Source: Chelatococcus caeni
GTDB taxonomy: Bacteria; Pseudomonadota; Alphaproteobacteria; Rhizobiales; Beijerinckiaceae
NCBI RefSeq assembly: GCF_014196925.1
Contig: NZ_JACIEN010000005.1
Coordinates: 248,001 to 312,000 of the forward strand
Reading direction: 5' to 3'
DNA: 64,000 nt
The translations under genes were made by a program, and so were the position numbers. This document shows, piece by piece, positions 27,937 through 36,890 of the stretch. Position 1 is the first letter of the stretch. Each line of letters opens with the position of its first letter. The notes below the pieces were generated by a model. That model saw only the letters and a list, made by a program, of their open reading frames with translations, was not told the DNA's origin and did no database searches.

Positions 27937-29088
27937 TCAGTCCGCCACGTTCGACAGTATTGCGGCCAAGCCCAGCCATGACAACTTCACCGACCGCACC
28001 GCGTGTTCATGCAGGAAGGATCCGAGCACCGGTGCGGGGTCCCTGAGAATGCTCATGATATCCCGGCTCGCGCTCTTGAGGGAATAGGCGTGGGAGGAGA
28101 CCAGCTTCAGACCGGGACGGCTGAAGAGATCCCGGGCCGAGAGGTGGCGGCCTTCGGTGAGGCTCGTCGGCTGGTCTGCCGCGAGCCCCATCGCGGCAAG
28201 GCCAGCCGCAACGAAATCGAGGCCACAGTTCCGCCCGGCCTCGACACGCCGGAAGAAGCGCGGGTTGCACTCGAGGAACAGAAGCCGGCCCGACTGCGGG
28301 TCGAAACGCGCGTCGAAATTGGCAATCCCCGTGAACCTGGTGTGGGCGATGATGGCTCTCCCGGCTTCGAGCAAACCTGGAATATGCGCGAACTCGGTAG
28401 ACCAGTGGCCATCACAATAGAAGCTCGCCCAGTTCTTGATCTCGCCATCCTGCGCGAAAACGCTGAGCCCGACGTCACGCCCGGCTATATACTCTTGGAC
28501 GAGCAGCCCGTCGTGCAGGTATTCGGCCGCCGACGACAAGGCGGCGTTCAGCTCGGCTTCGCCGTGGACCACGTTCACGCCGTCACCTCCGGAGGCGCTG
28601 ACGGGCTTCAGGACGCAGGGAAACGCGATCTTGGTGCGGATTTCGGCCGGTCGCAGCTCCGTCTGGCTGCGATAGAACAGCGTCGGCGGCGTCGGCACGC
28701 CGCACGCCGCGCAGATGTCGGCAAACTTCAGCTTATGATTGAGAATCTCGAGCGTCGGCAGGTCCGGCATCGGGAACACGGGAGCGCGGATGCGATCGCG
28801 TATCTCGGCCAGCAACTTCAAGCCTGGAACGGAGCTCGCGAGAACAACATCGACACCTTGGCGCCCGACCTCCGCATTGATGGCGTCTGCAACCATGTGC
28901 GGATCCTGGAACGCCTGTGAATGCGTCAGGAGCGTCCTGGTCCTGTAGCGGGAAAGACGGATTGCCGATCGCGGCTGACAAACGAGAAGTGTGCTGGAAC
29001 CCAACGTGGCGAGACTGCGAAGCACGATGTACCCGAGATCGCCTGGGGGCGACAGAAGGACGACGCGGATATTTCTCGAGGACTCCAT
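27937..29088 (-). CDS. ATP-grasp family carboxylate-amine ligase-like protein
   Basis: 383 residues from the ATG at 29088, which has an AGAGG site 7 bases upstream; a TTG at 29127 is an alternative. The ATP-grasp fold shows as FPCVLKPVSASGGDGVNVV (Lys and Gly-rich loop), LLVQEYIAGRDVG and the metal-binding LLFLECNPRFF. The family joins a carboxylate to an amine or thiol through an acylphosphate. In a polysaccharide cluster it might amidate a uronic acid or attach an amino acid to a sugar. The partner substrate is unknown. Confidence 0.8.
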   Translation of the reverse strand: MESSRNIRVVLLSPPGDLGYIVLRSLATLGSSTLLVCQPRSAIRLSRYRTRTLLTHSQAFQDPHMVADAINAEVGRQGVDVVLASSVPGLKLLAEIRDRIRAPVFPMPDLPTLEILNHKLKFADICAACGVPTPPTLFYRSQTELRPAEIRTKIAFPCVLKPVSASGGDGVNVVHGEAELNAALSSAAEYLHDGLLVQEYIAGRDVGLSVFAQDGEIKNWASFYCDGHWSTEFAHIPGLLEAGRAIIAHTRFTGIANFDARFDPQSGRLLFLECNPRFFRRVEAGRNCGLDFVAAGLAAMGLAADQPTSLTEGRHLSARDLFSRPGLKLVSSHAYSLKSASRDIMSILRDPAPVLGSFLHEHAVRSVKLSWLGLAAILSNVAD

Positions 29089-29454
29089 GGGTGGTGCCTC
29101 TACTCTACCAAACTCGATACGATCCAAGCATATGCTTCACGCGAGGAGCTCTCTTTCTTCTTAAGCTCTTGCATGATGATTGAACCTCTGCAAGGGCATG
29201 TTTCGCCACTTCTGTCGCCTTGCATAAGGTATTTCAAAGCTTTGGACCGGGGCAACTTCTTCTATGTATATTCCGTCGGTCTTAGGTGGTAGCCCTGTTT
29301 CGCGTAAGCAGGGGCTCGCCGCGCGGTTAGAACAGCACTGAACCCGCTCCCATCAGGTTGAATCCGCCTGATCCGATCCGGCCCCGGCAGCGGTTGCGAA
29401 GCTTTTGATGCCTCCGCCGGCCCGTGACAGGCCCCTCCCGGATGCGCCTTCCGC
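29089..29454. other. intergenic region with two inverted repeats
   Basis: CTTGCA and TGCAAG flank 15 bases near 29167-29193, and ATCAGG...CCTGAT spans 29352-29372. Neither has a T-run, and which gene they might control is unclear because both neighbours are on the minus strand. No gene is seen. Confidence 0.35.
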
Positions 29455-30189
29455 TCAGGCCAGCTGCCGATGCGGAACGGGCGGGGCTTCCTCGCGCAGC
29501 ACTTCGGCGCCCCGATCCGGAATGCTGTTCGCCATCGCCCAGATGGCGGCCTGTGTCCGGTTGCGCACGCGAATCTTGCGAAGGATCGCCTTGACATGAA
29601 CCTTGACGGTCGCCTCAGCGATATCGAGCTGGCGCGCGATGTGCTTGTTCGAATCTCCGTGCACCAGAGAGCGAAGGATGCTCACTTCCCGACCGGACAG
29701 ATGCGGCCGGGTCGGATCGGCGCCGCTCGGCATGGCGGGATCGGCCTCCGGCAACGACACGTCACTGCCGTCGGGCTCGCTCTCCCACAGATTGAACAAC
29801 ATGGCCGCCGGAACCACGCTCATGTTCAGCATGATCAGCTCGAGAGACTTGATGATGGCCTCCGGAGACATGGTTTCGCAAAGATAGGCACTTGCACCAT
29901 ACTGAGCCAATTCGCGCATCCTGGTTGAATCGTGGCCCCTCGCCAATATAACGATGCGTGCGTCCGGGTGCTGCTGCTGCAGCTCGCCGAATACATTCGA
30001 AACATCTTCCGGTGCCGCGTCCGCGCTCACAATGATCAGCGTGGGGTGGTGCTTCGCCCTGAGGCGCAACTCACCGAGGGAGGCTACCGCCGCGATCACC
30101 TTGAACTGCGTTCCGTTCAGAAGCTTACAGAGGCCTGCGCGCAGAAGAACGTTGGGCTCCAAAACGACCGTCTCGATACTCGACATCAT
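29455..30189 (-). CDS. LuxR/NarL-type regulator with a degenerate receiver domain
   Basis: 244 residues from the ATG at 30189, which has AAAGGA upstream. The C-terminal LuxR helix-turn-helix is intact (LSGREVSILRSLVHG, then IAEATVKVHVKAILRK). The N-terminal 120 residues have the receiver fold pattern, but the acidic pair is E11-P-N, the phospho-acceptor position in LIIVSADAAP is Ser55 (Asp57 is displaced by two), the usual Thr is Ala in VILARGHD and the invariant Lys is Glu in YLCETMSPE. It is probably not switched by phosphorylation. Its location inside the polysaccharide locus suggests it regulates these genes. Confidence 0.85.
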   Translation of the reverse strand: MMSSIETVVLEPNVLLRAGLCKLLNGTQFKVIAAVASLGELRLRAKHHPTLIIVSADAAPEDVSNVFGELQQQHPDARIVILARGHDSTRMRELAQYGASAYLCETMSPEAIIKSLELIMLNMSVVPAAMLFNLWESEPDGSDVSLPEADPAMPSGADPTRPHLSGREVSILRSLVHGDSNKHIARQLDIAEATVKVHVKAILRKIRVRNRTQAAIWAMANSIPDRGAEVLREEAPPVPHRQLA

Positions 30190-30902
30190 TGTCGGATCCT
30201 TTGAACTAGTCCGTAGTGCTATTCGCAAGCTTAAGGGGCCGCTGAGATATCTCTGGCTCGGGAATCTCCTTGGTATGACTGGCCGATATGTTGGCTAGAG
30301 CGCCAGGCTCCCGCCTGAAATCATCGAGCGTACCCACAACGGGGCGAGCAGCGATAATATACGGCAGCTGGTGTCCATATCCAGCAAAAGGGCGACGGGC
30401 CCACCTCGTCGGACTACTTCAGATGGATTATCCGAGTCTCCGATATTGAATGCCGCCCGTGTTGACGCGGCAGGCTGCGCTGCGGCAGAACGGTTTGCGC
30501 GACCGGTCCGCTCGCACCGGCTGGGGAGCGCGAAAGCGCCTTGCACCGGGCGCGCCCCTTGCCGGTCGATCGCTGGCGCAAGGCGCTGCAGCGTCTTGCC
30601 AGCAGGCGAAGCGCACCACTTCCAGGAGATATTCGACGTCCCCCCGCGCCAGCATGCGCGGCCTGGCGAATACCATAGGTGTAATTCAATATTGCCTTGA
30701 CATAACACCGGAGCAGTCGGACGCGTGCCTCGACAATGCGCAGCTTCAGTGGGACACTTCGACAGTTGACCAAGCGTTATTGAGCAATTCGCCCTTTAGC
30801 GGAGCGAATAGTGTGATGCAGAGTGATTCCGCGGTCATTGGTCCTGTTCACCGCGCTCCATCGGAGGTCAGGACATGTCGTAAGCCGACTGCGGATGGGG
30901 GG
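30190..30902. other. long intergenic region between the regulator and the glycosyltransferase
   Basis: About 700 bp between divergent genes. The ends are AT-richer than the middle. A TTGACC hexamer near 30763 could be a -35 element for the plus-strand gene. The plus-strand frame of the glycosyltransferase is open throughout but is not protein-like before about 30816. Confidence 0.4.
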
Positions 30903-32018
30903 ATGCGTGTGCTCCTCCTGCAGACGCAGGCCGAAAATGCCGGCGCGCAGGAGATTGCCCGGCTTCTCGCAGCGGGGTTGGCAGACCGCGGGCACGATAT
31001 CCGGCAGATCTTCTTCTATCGCCGCACGGCGGCCTTCGACGGGGATGAGAGAACGGTGTTCTGCGCCACCGCCCGCCCGACGGGGCCGCGTGCCCTTGCG
31101 CGTCTTCTGTGGGGACTGGGGCGCGAAATCCGGCGCTTCCGGCCCGATGTCGTCCTCTGTTTCCAGCACTACGGCAATGTGATCGGCGCACCGCTCGCCC
31201 GGCTTGCCGGCGTGCGTCACGTCATCGCCAACCAGAACTCGGCGGGCGCCGTCGTGGCAGCGCCGGTGCGCACCGCCGACCGCTGGCTCGGCTGCCTTGG
31301 CGTCTACAGCCGCATCGTGGCGGTGTCGGGCGAGGCGGCAGCCGAGTTCAAGGACCACCCTCGCGCCTACCGGAGCCGCCTGATGCGGATTGACCACGGC
31401 GTGGCGGTGAAGCGCAGTCTCCTCGACCGAAAGGGCGCTCGGATCCGGTTCGGTCTGCCCGTCCGCCCGACAGTCCTTGGCTGCGCCGCGCGGTTGCATC
31501 AGACCAAACAGCTCGACGCCGCCGTCAGGCTGCTGCCGTTGAACCCGACCTGGCACCTGGCCCTGGCAGGACAGGGGCCGGACGCCGCGCGGCTGAGAGC
31601 ACTGGCACGCGATCTCGCCTGTGCCGAGCGCCTCCATCTTCTTGGTGAACTCGGTGCCGAGGACATCGCCGACTTCTTTGCCGCCCTCGACGTCTTCGTC
31701 TTCCCGTCGCTGGCCGAAACCTTCGGAATCGCGGCAGTGGAGGCGGCGCAAGCCGGCGTTCCGGTCGTGGCGAACCATCTGCCGGTGCTGCGGGAGGTGC
31801 TTTCGGTCGCCGGCGAGCCCTGTGCGGTTTTCGTCGATGCCAGCGATCCGGCGGCATTCGGGGCGGCCGTGGCAGGCCTCGTGGCGGCTCCGGGGCGTGC
31901 TGCCGAAATGGCCGCTCGCGGCCGGCGCCTGGCTGCGCGATATCCGGTCGACGCGATGGTGGAGGCTTACGACAGCCTCGTTCGCGATCTCGGCGCGAAG
32001 CAAGCGGCGGCGCCATGA
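30903..32018 (+). CDS. glycosyltransferase family 4-like protein
   Basis: 371 residues from MRVLLLQTQAENAGAQEIAR, a typical GT-B beginning; an ATG at 30816 with a GGAG 11 bases upstream would add 29 low-complexity residues. The C-terminal nucleotide-sugar domain shows FPSLAETFGIAAVEAAQAG, the E-x7-E region of GT4 enzymes, and VPVVANHLPVL. It should transfer a sugar from a nucleotide donor to the growing lipid-linked unit. The last four bases overlap the next gene (ATGA). Confidence 0.87.
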   Translation: MRVLLLQTQAENAGAQEIARLLAAGLADRGHDIRQIFFYRRTAAFDGDERTVFCATARPTGPRALARLLWGLGREIRRFRPDVVLCFQHYGNVIGAPLARLAGVRHVIANQNSAGAVVAAPVRTADRWLGCLGVYSRIVAVSGEAAAEFKDHPRAYRSRLMRIDHGVAVKRSLLDRKGARIRFGLPVRPTVLGCAARLHQTKQLDAAVRLLPLNPTWHLALAGQGPDAARLRALARDLACAERLHLLGELGAEDIADFFAALDVFVFPSLAETFGIAAVEAAQAGVPVVANHLPVLREVLSVAGEPCAVFVDASDPAAFGAAVAGLVAAPGRAAEMAARGRRLAARYPVDAMVEAYDSLVRDLGAKQAAAP

Positions 32019-33517
32019 CCTCCCTCATCGTGGATAGACGGCGGCTGAGACGCTGGCACGTCGACTTCGCGTCCCGGCTGGCGTCCGGGCGAGCGGCATC
32101 CCTCGTCGTGACAGACGGTGCCACACTGCCGACCGCCGTCGAGCTCCTCCTCTCCCTGGAGCAACTGGTCCGCGGACTGCCGGGGCCGCGCCCGAGCGAC
32201 CGCGTCTCCGCCGCTTCGGGCTGCCCGCTGCCCGCGGGCCCGGTGCTCGACCTCAGCACCGCCGGCGCGGGCGGACCGGGTGCGCTGCGTCTCCTTTACG
32301 ACGGCGTGCCGGACGAGGCTGCGCTGTTCGGGGCGCTGCTCGCGGGGCGTACACCGCTCCTCGAGATCGCCGAGGCGGGCAGTTCCCGCATCCTCGCGCG
32401 TGCCTTGCCTTCCATCGAGACAGCCGAAAGCCTGGTCGAAGCCTACGAATGCATCGTCGCGCGCGTGCAGACGCTCGCGCTCTCGGCCCTGTCGCAACCG
32501 GGGCAGTGCGTGCGGCCCATGCCCCGGGCTGCCGCTCCGGCGAGCGCAACGGCGGCGGTGCGCTACGCGGTCGGTGACCTCGCCTTCTCGGCATTGCGGC
32601 GATTGTACCGGCTGTGCACGCGAGCACCGCACTGGCGGGTCGGATGGCGGTTCGTCGACGACGAGGCCGATGTTCTCGACCGTCGCGATCTCGGGGGCAC
32701 GCCGTGGCGCGATGTTCCCGATCCGGGCCTGCGCTTCCTGGCCGATCCGTTCCCCGTCGTCTGGCGCGATGAGACCTGGATCATGGTCGAGGATTTCGAC
32801 CACCGTCAGCAGAAGGGTATCATCGCGGCGATCCCGTTCGGACCGGATGGTCCGACCGGCGCAGCCCGACCGGTGCTGGAGACGCCCTGGCACTTGTCCT
32901 ATCCATTCCTCATGGTTGACGGTGGCGAGATCTGGATGGTTCCGGAAAGCTCGGCTGACCGCTCCGTCCGCCTGTACCGCGCCGATCCGTTTCCCACCCG
33001 CTGGGTGGAGGAAGCCGTGCTGCTCGAGGGCATCGAAGCCAGCGACGCGACGATCGTCCGCCATGGCGGGCGCTATTGGATGTTCGTCGCCACCCGCGAC
33101 GGCGCCGGTGCGCCCTCCGATACTCTGTCCCTGTTCATGGCGGATGCGCTGGTCGGGCCGTGGCGGCCGCACCCGGCCAATCCGGTCCTGATCGATGCGT
33201 CCGCTGCGCGTCCCGCCGGCAATATCGTGTGCCGCAACGGGCGGCTGTGGCGGCCGGTGCAGGATTGCCGCAGCGGCTACGGGCGGGCGCTGGGCCTTGC
33301 CGAGGTGACCCGCCTCGATGAGGAGGAATTCGCGCAGACCGTCCGCACGATCCTTGCTCCCGGCCCGGACTGGCCAGGCCGCCGCATCCATACGCTCAAC
33401 CGGGCCGGGCGGCTCGAATGCATCGACGGTTCGGCGGTGTCGTGGAGGATCCCGCTGCCAATTCCGGGCCTGTCGGCCCGCGTGCAACCCGATTGCGCGG
33501 TTCGTCCGATCCCGTGA
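32015..33517 (+). CDS. GINT1-like (glucosamine inositolphosphorylceramide transferase N-domain) protein
   Basis: 500 residues. From about 215 to 480 there are repeated beta-propeller-like units with FLADPFPVVWRDETWIMVED, HLSYPFLMVDGGEIWMVPE, ATIVRHGGRYWMFVA and NIVCRNGRLWRPVQD. This pattern is found in the GINT1 N-terminal-type domain (related in fold to GH43/GH32 five-bladed propellers), often in bacterial surface polysaccharide clusters and sometimes fused to a formyltransferase-like N-terminus. The first 180 residues here have weak character. Catalytic activity is unknown; a sugar-processing or transferase role is inferred. Its stop directly abuts that of the convergent wzy-like gene. Confidence 0.72.
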   Translation: MTSLIVDRRRLRRWHVDFASRLASGRAASLVVTDGATLPTAVELLLSLEQLVRGLPGPRPSDRVSAASGCPLPAGPVLDLSTAGAGGPGALRLLYDGVPDEAALFGALLAGRTPLLEIAEAGSSRILARALPSIETAESLVEAYECIVARVQTLALSALSQPGQCVRPMPRAAAPASATAAVRYAVGDLAFSALRRLYRLCTRAPHWRVGWRFVDDEADVLDRRDLGGTPWRDVPDPGLRFLADPFPVVWRDETWIMVEDFDHRQQKGIIAAIPFGPDGPTGAARPVLETPWHLSYPFLMVDGGEIWMVPESSADRSVRLYRADPFPTRWVEEAVLLEGIEASDATIVRHGGRYWMFVATRDGAGAPSDTLSLFMADALVGPWRPHPANPVLIDASAARPAGNIVCRNGRLWRPVQDCRSGYGRALGLAEVTRLDEEEFAQTVRTILAPGPDWPGRRIHTLNRAGRLECIDGSAVSWRIPLPIPGLSARVQPDCAVRPIP

Positions 33518-35089
33518 TCAGGCCGCGCTGCCGGGCTGTCGCAGCTGCGACCAATCCGCTGGCCGGAAGGACGCGCTTCGGCCATGGACAGGCTGGCCGG
33601 AGGTGGCGGGCTGCGCAGCAAGCACAAGGCCGATCATGAAGAACAGCAGTCCGGCGCTCGAGGGAGAAAACAGTGCTTCCTCCTGCAGGACGCCATTCGC
33701 GATGAGACCGATGGCGGCCGTCGCGAGAACGATGTGCAGCGGATCTCTCGCGACGATCAGCTGCCGGATGACCAGGATGGCCAAGAGGAAATAGACCGCA
33801 CTGAACGCGCCCAGCTGATCGAGCATCACGCCGACGGCACTCTCGATGCCGCGATCAGCACTGCCGGCATGCTGCATGGCGACCCAGTCGATCCGGCCAT
33901 TGACGCCCGTCTCCGTCAGATTGCCGCTCGTTCCCACGCCATGGCCGAGAGGTTTTGCGACGAAGGCCTTCAGCCCGCCCAGGAACCCAAGCACATGGAA
34001 ATCCCCATGCCGGAGCCCGAGAACGATCCCCGCGGCCGTGGACATAGCCCAGACCGTCACCACGGCCAGGGCACGAAGAATGGACGGCATCGACAGCAGG
34101 ATTCGCACACCGAGGCGCGCCCCCGCACAAGCGAGGAAGAGGAGTACGGCGCCCTTCGAGTTGATCCCGTACTGAAGAGGAGCCTGCAGCAGCAGCACCG
34201 TCAAAGGTGCTCTGGCGAGGAGAGGCAAGGAGGTGATGACCAGAGCATAGCCGAAGCTGATCGGATGCGCGGTCGGACCCTGCAGGCGGATGATGGAGAA
34301 CGCATCGAGGTTCGGATCATTGAACAGGGCGGTTTGCTGCGCATTCAGATATTGCGAGAAACCGAGGAACAGTCGGTACTGGATGTCGGCTGAGCGTTCA
34401 GAGGTCCTGAGCATGAACCGGTCGAAGCCGACAAGGGGATACAGTTCCTCGCGGAAAGCCATCTCGACGTAGCCGAACACGAGCAGGACGACGAACGCCG
34501 CACTGAACCACCGTAGGCTGCCGGTGCCGTTCCGGGGCTGGCACAGCAGGCCGAGCGCCAGGGCGATCGGCAGCAGGCTGATGTTCCTGGCATAGGCCGC
34601 AGCGCCGTTGAGGCCGGCGGTGGGGATACCCAGGGCGGTCTGGCCGCCGATGACGACAAGGACGATCCACGACAGCCACACGAGATGAACATGACAACGG
34701 GCGACGCGCTGCCGTGCGGCGATGGCTCCGATCGATACCGCGGCAAACAACGAGACCATCACCAGAAAGCTGAGGGCCCGGGCGGTGCTGATCTGGCCGA
34801 CGGTGGAGCTTTCCTCAACCCAGAAGGCGATTGCCACGTTCTGGAAAATGGCCGTTGCGATCAACAGGGCAGGGATGCTGTCCCGAAAGACGAAGAAGAA
34901 AACGACGGCGAAAATCGCCGGCAAGGCGAGCATCGGCGCGCCGATCGAAAGGAGAAGACCGGGGCATATGATCAGGAACAGGAGGGCGGCAACGGCTCCG
35001 ACTATCGGCGCAGCCTGGCGCTCGCCGAACCCGGGGGCTGCAAGCCCGAAAGGGTTCGCCCTAGCAGCGCTTTGAGCGATCGAAGACAT
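33518..35089 (-). CDS. Wzy/O-antigen-ligase-like polysaccharide polymerase
   Basis: 523 residues with about ten to twelve membrane helices, for example IVGAVAALLFLIICPGLLLSI and ALAVVTVWAMSTAAGIVLGL, and a long loop between late helices (roughly 345-430) as in Wzy and WaaL. Such proteins polymerise repeat units at the periplasmic side of the inner membrane. The start overlaps the end of the Wzz/ExoP-like gene by 29 bp. Sequence conservation in this family is low, so the call rests on topology and neighbours. Confidence 0.8.
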   Translation of the reverse strand: MSSIAQSAARANPFGLAAPGFGERQAAPIVGAVAALLFLIICPGLLLSIGAPMLALPAIFAVVFFFVFRDSIPALLIATAIFQNVAIAFWVEESSTVGQISTARALSFLVMVSLFAAVSIGAIAARQRVARCHVHLVWLSWIVLVVIGGQTALGIPTAGLNGAAAYARNISLLPIALALGLLCQPRNGTGSLRWFSAAFVVLLVFGYVEMAFREELYPLVGFDRFMLRTSERSADIQYRLFLGFSQYLNAQQTALFNDPNLDAFSIIRLQGPTAHPISFGYALVITSLPLLARAPLTVLLLQAPLQYGINSKGAVLLFLACAGARLGVRILLSMPSILRALAVVTVWAMSTAAGIVLGLRHGDFHVLGFLGGLKAFVAKPLGHGVGTSGNLTETGVNGRIDWVAMQHAGSADRGIESAVGVMLDQLGAFSAVYFLLAILVIRQLIVARDPLHIVLATAAIGLIANGVLQEEALFSPSSAGLLFFMIGLVLAAQPATSGQPVHGRSASFRPADWSQLRQPGSAA

Positions 35090-36890
35090 GGCTCAAGACC
35101 ACTCCGGCCACGCGTTTCTCGTTTCCTCGGATGGAACGGAAGAACTCGCTGATCTGGCCGACGGTGAGCCGCCCCGCCTGACCGACCAGCACGAGGTCGT
35201 CCAGGGCATCGATCGCATAGTGGGCGTCGGCGGATTCGAGGCACTCGGGCATCGCGACGATGATCAAGGGATAATTGTCCCGCGCCTGGGAGATCGCCGC
35301 CGCGATCCAGTCAGGAAAGCGGATGGCCTCGGCCGGCTCCGGCCGGGAGGGGAAGCGGCTCGGCAGGAACTGCATCCCGGTCGTCTCGTCCGTGTAGAGA
35401 GCCGTTTCGATCGTGCTCTTCTTGGCCGCGATGTCGATCCCGCCGCAGGCGGCACCGGGCGCGAGACAGCGGGTCAGTGCGGCCGCATGCCGGTCGGCAT
35501 CGATCAGGAGCGTCTTGCGCCCCAAGCCGGCGGCCAGCATTGCAAGGTTCGATGCGACGATCTCGTGCGACAGGCGGTGCCCGACGGGTGCGATGCCGAT
35601 GACAGCCGAGCCCGTGTCCCTCAGCCGGGTTTCGAGGCGGGAGAGGAGCAGGCCGATCGCGCGGGAGAACTCGGAGCCAGGGTCTTTCACGACCTGTCTC
35701 AAAGCGTCCGTGTCCGGCCGTGTCGCACACAGCCGCGCGCCCGCTTCACCTGGCGAAGCCGCGGGCCGCTGCGAGCGCATTTTGCGGGGAGAAGACGGTA
35801 TCTGCGGCATGGCTGCCACGCATGTCAGGCCCGTCGATGCTTCCAGCTGATCCGGCGTGTGGATCGTCCGGTCGAGGCGCTCCTTCGCCGCCGCTATCAT
35901 CAGGCCGAGGACGATCCCCCCGAGGGCGGCGATCGCCAGGATGGCGGTATTCGACGGCCCGTCGGGTCTCGACGGCGGGGATGCGACCGTCAGGACGCGG
36001 ACGTCGGAGATCGGAAAGGAGAGCTGCTGGGCGGTTTCGGCATAGCGGTGCACGAAACCCTGGTACAGCGTCTGGTGGTTCTCCAGGGCGCTCAGCAGTT
36101 CGCGCAGCATGAAGGCGCGTTGGGCCGGATCGCTGGGCCCGCTGCCGGCCTTGAACTCCTGCAGCCTCTGGGCCGCTTCGAGGGTCTGTTGCCGCAAGGC
36201 TTCGATCCGCTGCTCCAGCCAGGTGATTGCCTGTTGCGTCAGACGCATGCCGGCGGCCGATTGGCCGGCCAGATAGCTGCTCACCAGCGCGTTGGCGATT
36301 TCGGCGGCCTTATCCTTGTTGCGCGATGAGAAATTGACCTCGATCACTTGCGAGGTGCCGATGCGCTGCACGACGAGCGCCTGCCGCACATGTTCTGCCG
36401 CACTGCGCAAACGCGCGGCTGCGCTGTCTGGAGGCTGCCGGGGGCAGGGAAGCCATGCCGCGCTCGGGCAAAGTCGCGCAATGCTGGCCCGCCAGTCCAG
36501 CATTCCGTTGAATTCCGGATCGTCGTCGAGATGGAGCTGGGTGACCGTATTCTCGATCGTCAGGGCCGATTGCAGCACTACGACCTGACTTTCGATATAG
36601 CCGATCTCGGCGACGTTGTTCGGGATCGCATCCTGATCCTGAACAGCCCGCGGCTTCTTGACGTCGAGAAGCACGGTTGTGCGCGCTGTGTAGTAGGACG
36701 TGGAAAAGGCAAGATACGAAATGCCGACGGCCATGCACAGGATCGTGCAGACCAAAATGGTCCCGAGGTTTCTCCGGGCGAAAGCGGCAAGGGCTGCAAT
36801 GTCGGCAAGTTCGACATCGGGCACGCCTCCATGTGCCGCAACAGGCACGTCCCGATTACCGGCGTCGTGCTTATGGGGAACCTGAAGCAT
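35061..36890 (-). CDS. Wzz/ExoP-like polysaccharide co-polymerase with degenerate BY-kinase domain
   Basis: 609 residues. The Wzz domain has TM1 near 42-64 and TM2 near 315-335, with a periplasmic coiled-coil stretch (about 215-250). The cytoplasmic part follows the ExoP/Wzc kinase layout, but Walker A (normally GEGKS) reads IGIAPVGHRLSHEI at about 431-443, lacking the Gly-Lys-Ser/Thr, and Walker B reads YPLIIVAMPE at 540-549 with Asp replaced by Ala. Only the Walker A' piece LLIDADRH is kept. There is no C-terminal tyrosine cluster. It is probably a chain-length regulator without kinase activity. It overlaps both neighbours. Confidence 0.85.
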   Translation of the reverse strand: MLQVPHKHDAGNRDVPVAAHGGVPDVELADIAALAAFARRNLGTILVCTILCMAVGISYLAFSTSYYTARTTVLLDVKKPRAVQDQDAIPNNVAEIGYIESQVVVLQSALTIENTVTQLHLDDDPEFNGMLDWRASIARLCPSAAWLPCPRQPPDSAAARLRSAAEHVRQALVVQRIGTSQVIEVNFSSRNKDKAAEIANALVSSYLAGQSAAGMRLTQQAITWLEQRIEALRQQTLEAAQRLQEFKAGSGPSDPAQRAFMLRELLSALENHQTLYQGFVHRYAETAQQLSFPISDVRVLTVASPPSRPDGPSNTAILAIAALGGIVLGLMIAAAKERLDRTIHTPDQLEASTGLTCVAAMPQIPSSPRKMRSQRPAASPGEAGARLCATRPDTDALRQVVKDPGSEFSRAIGLLLSRLETRLRDTGSAVIGIAPVGHRLSHEIVASNLAMLAAGLGRKTLLIDADRHAAALTRCLAPGAACGGIDIAAKKSTIETALYTDETTGMQFLPSRFPSRPEPAEAIRFPDWIAAAISQARDNYPLIIVAMPECLESADAHYAIDALDDLVLVGQAGRLTVGQISEFFRSIRGNEKRVAGVVLSHVFDRSKRC

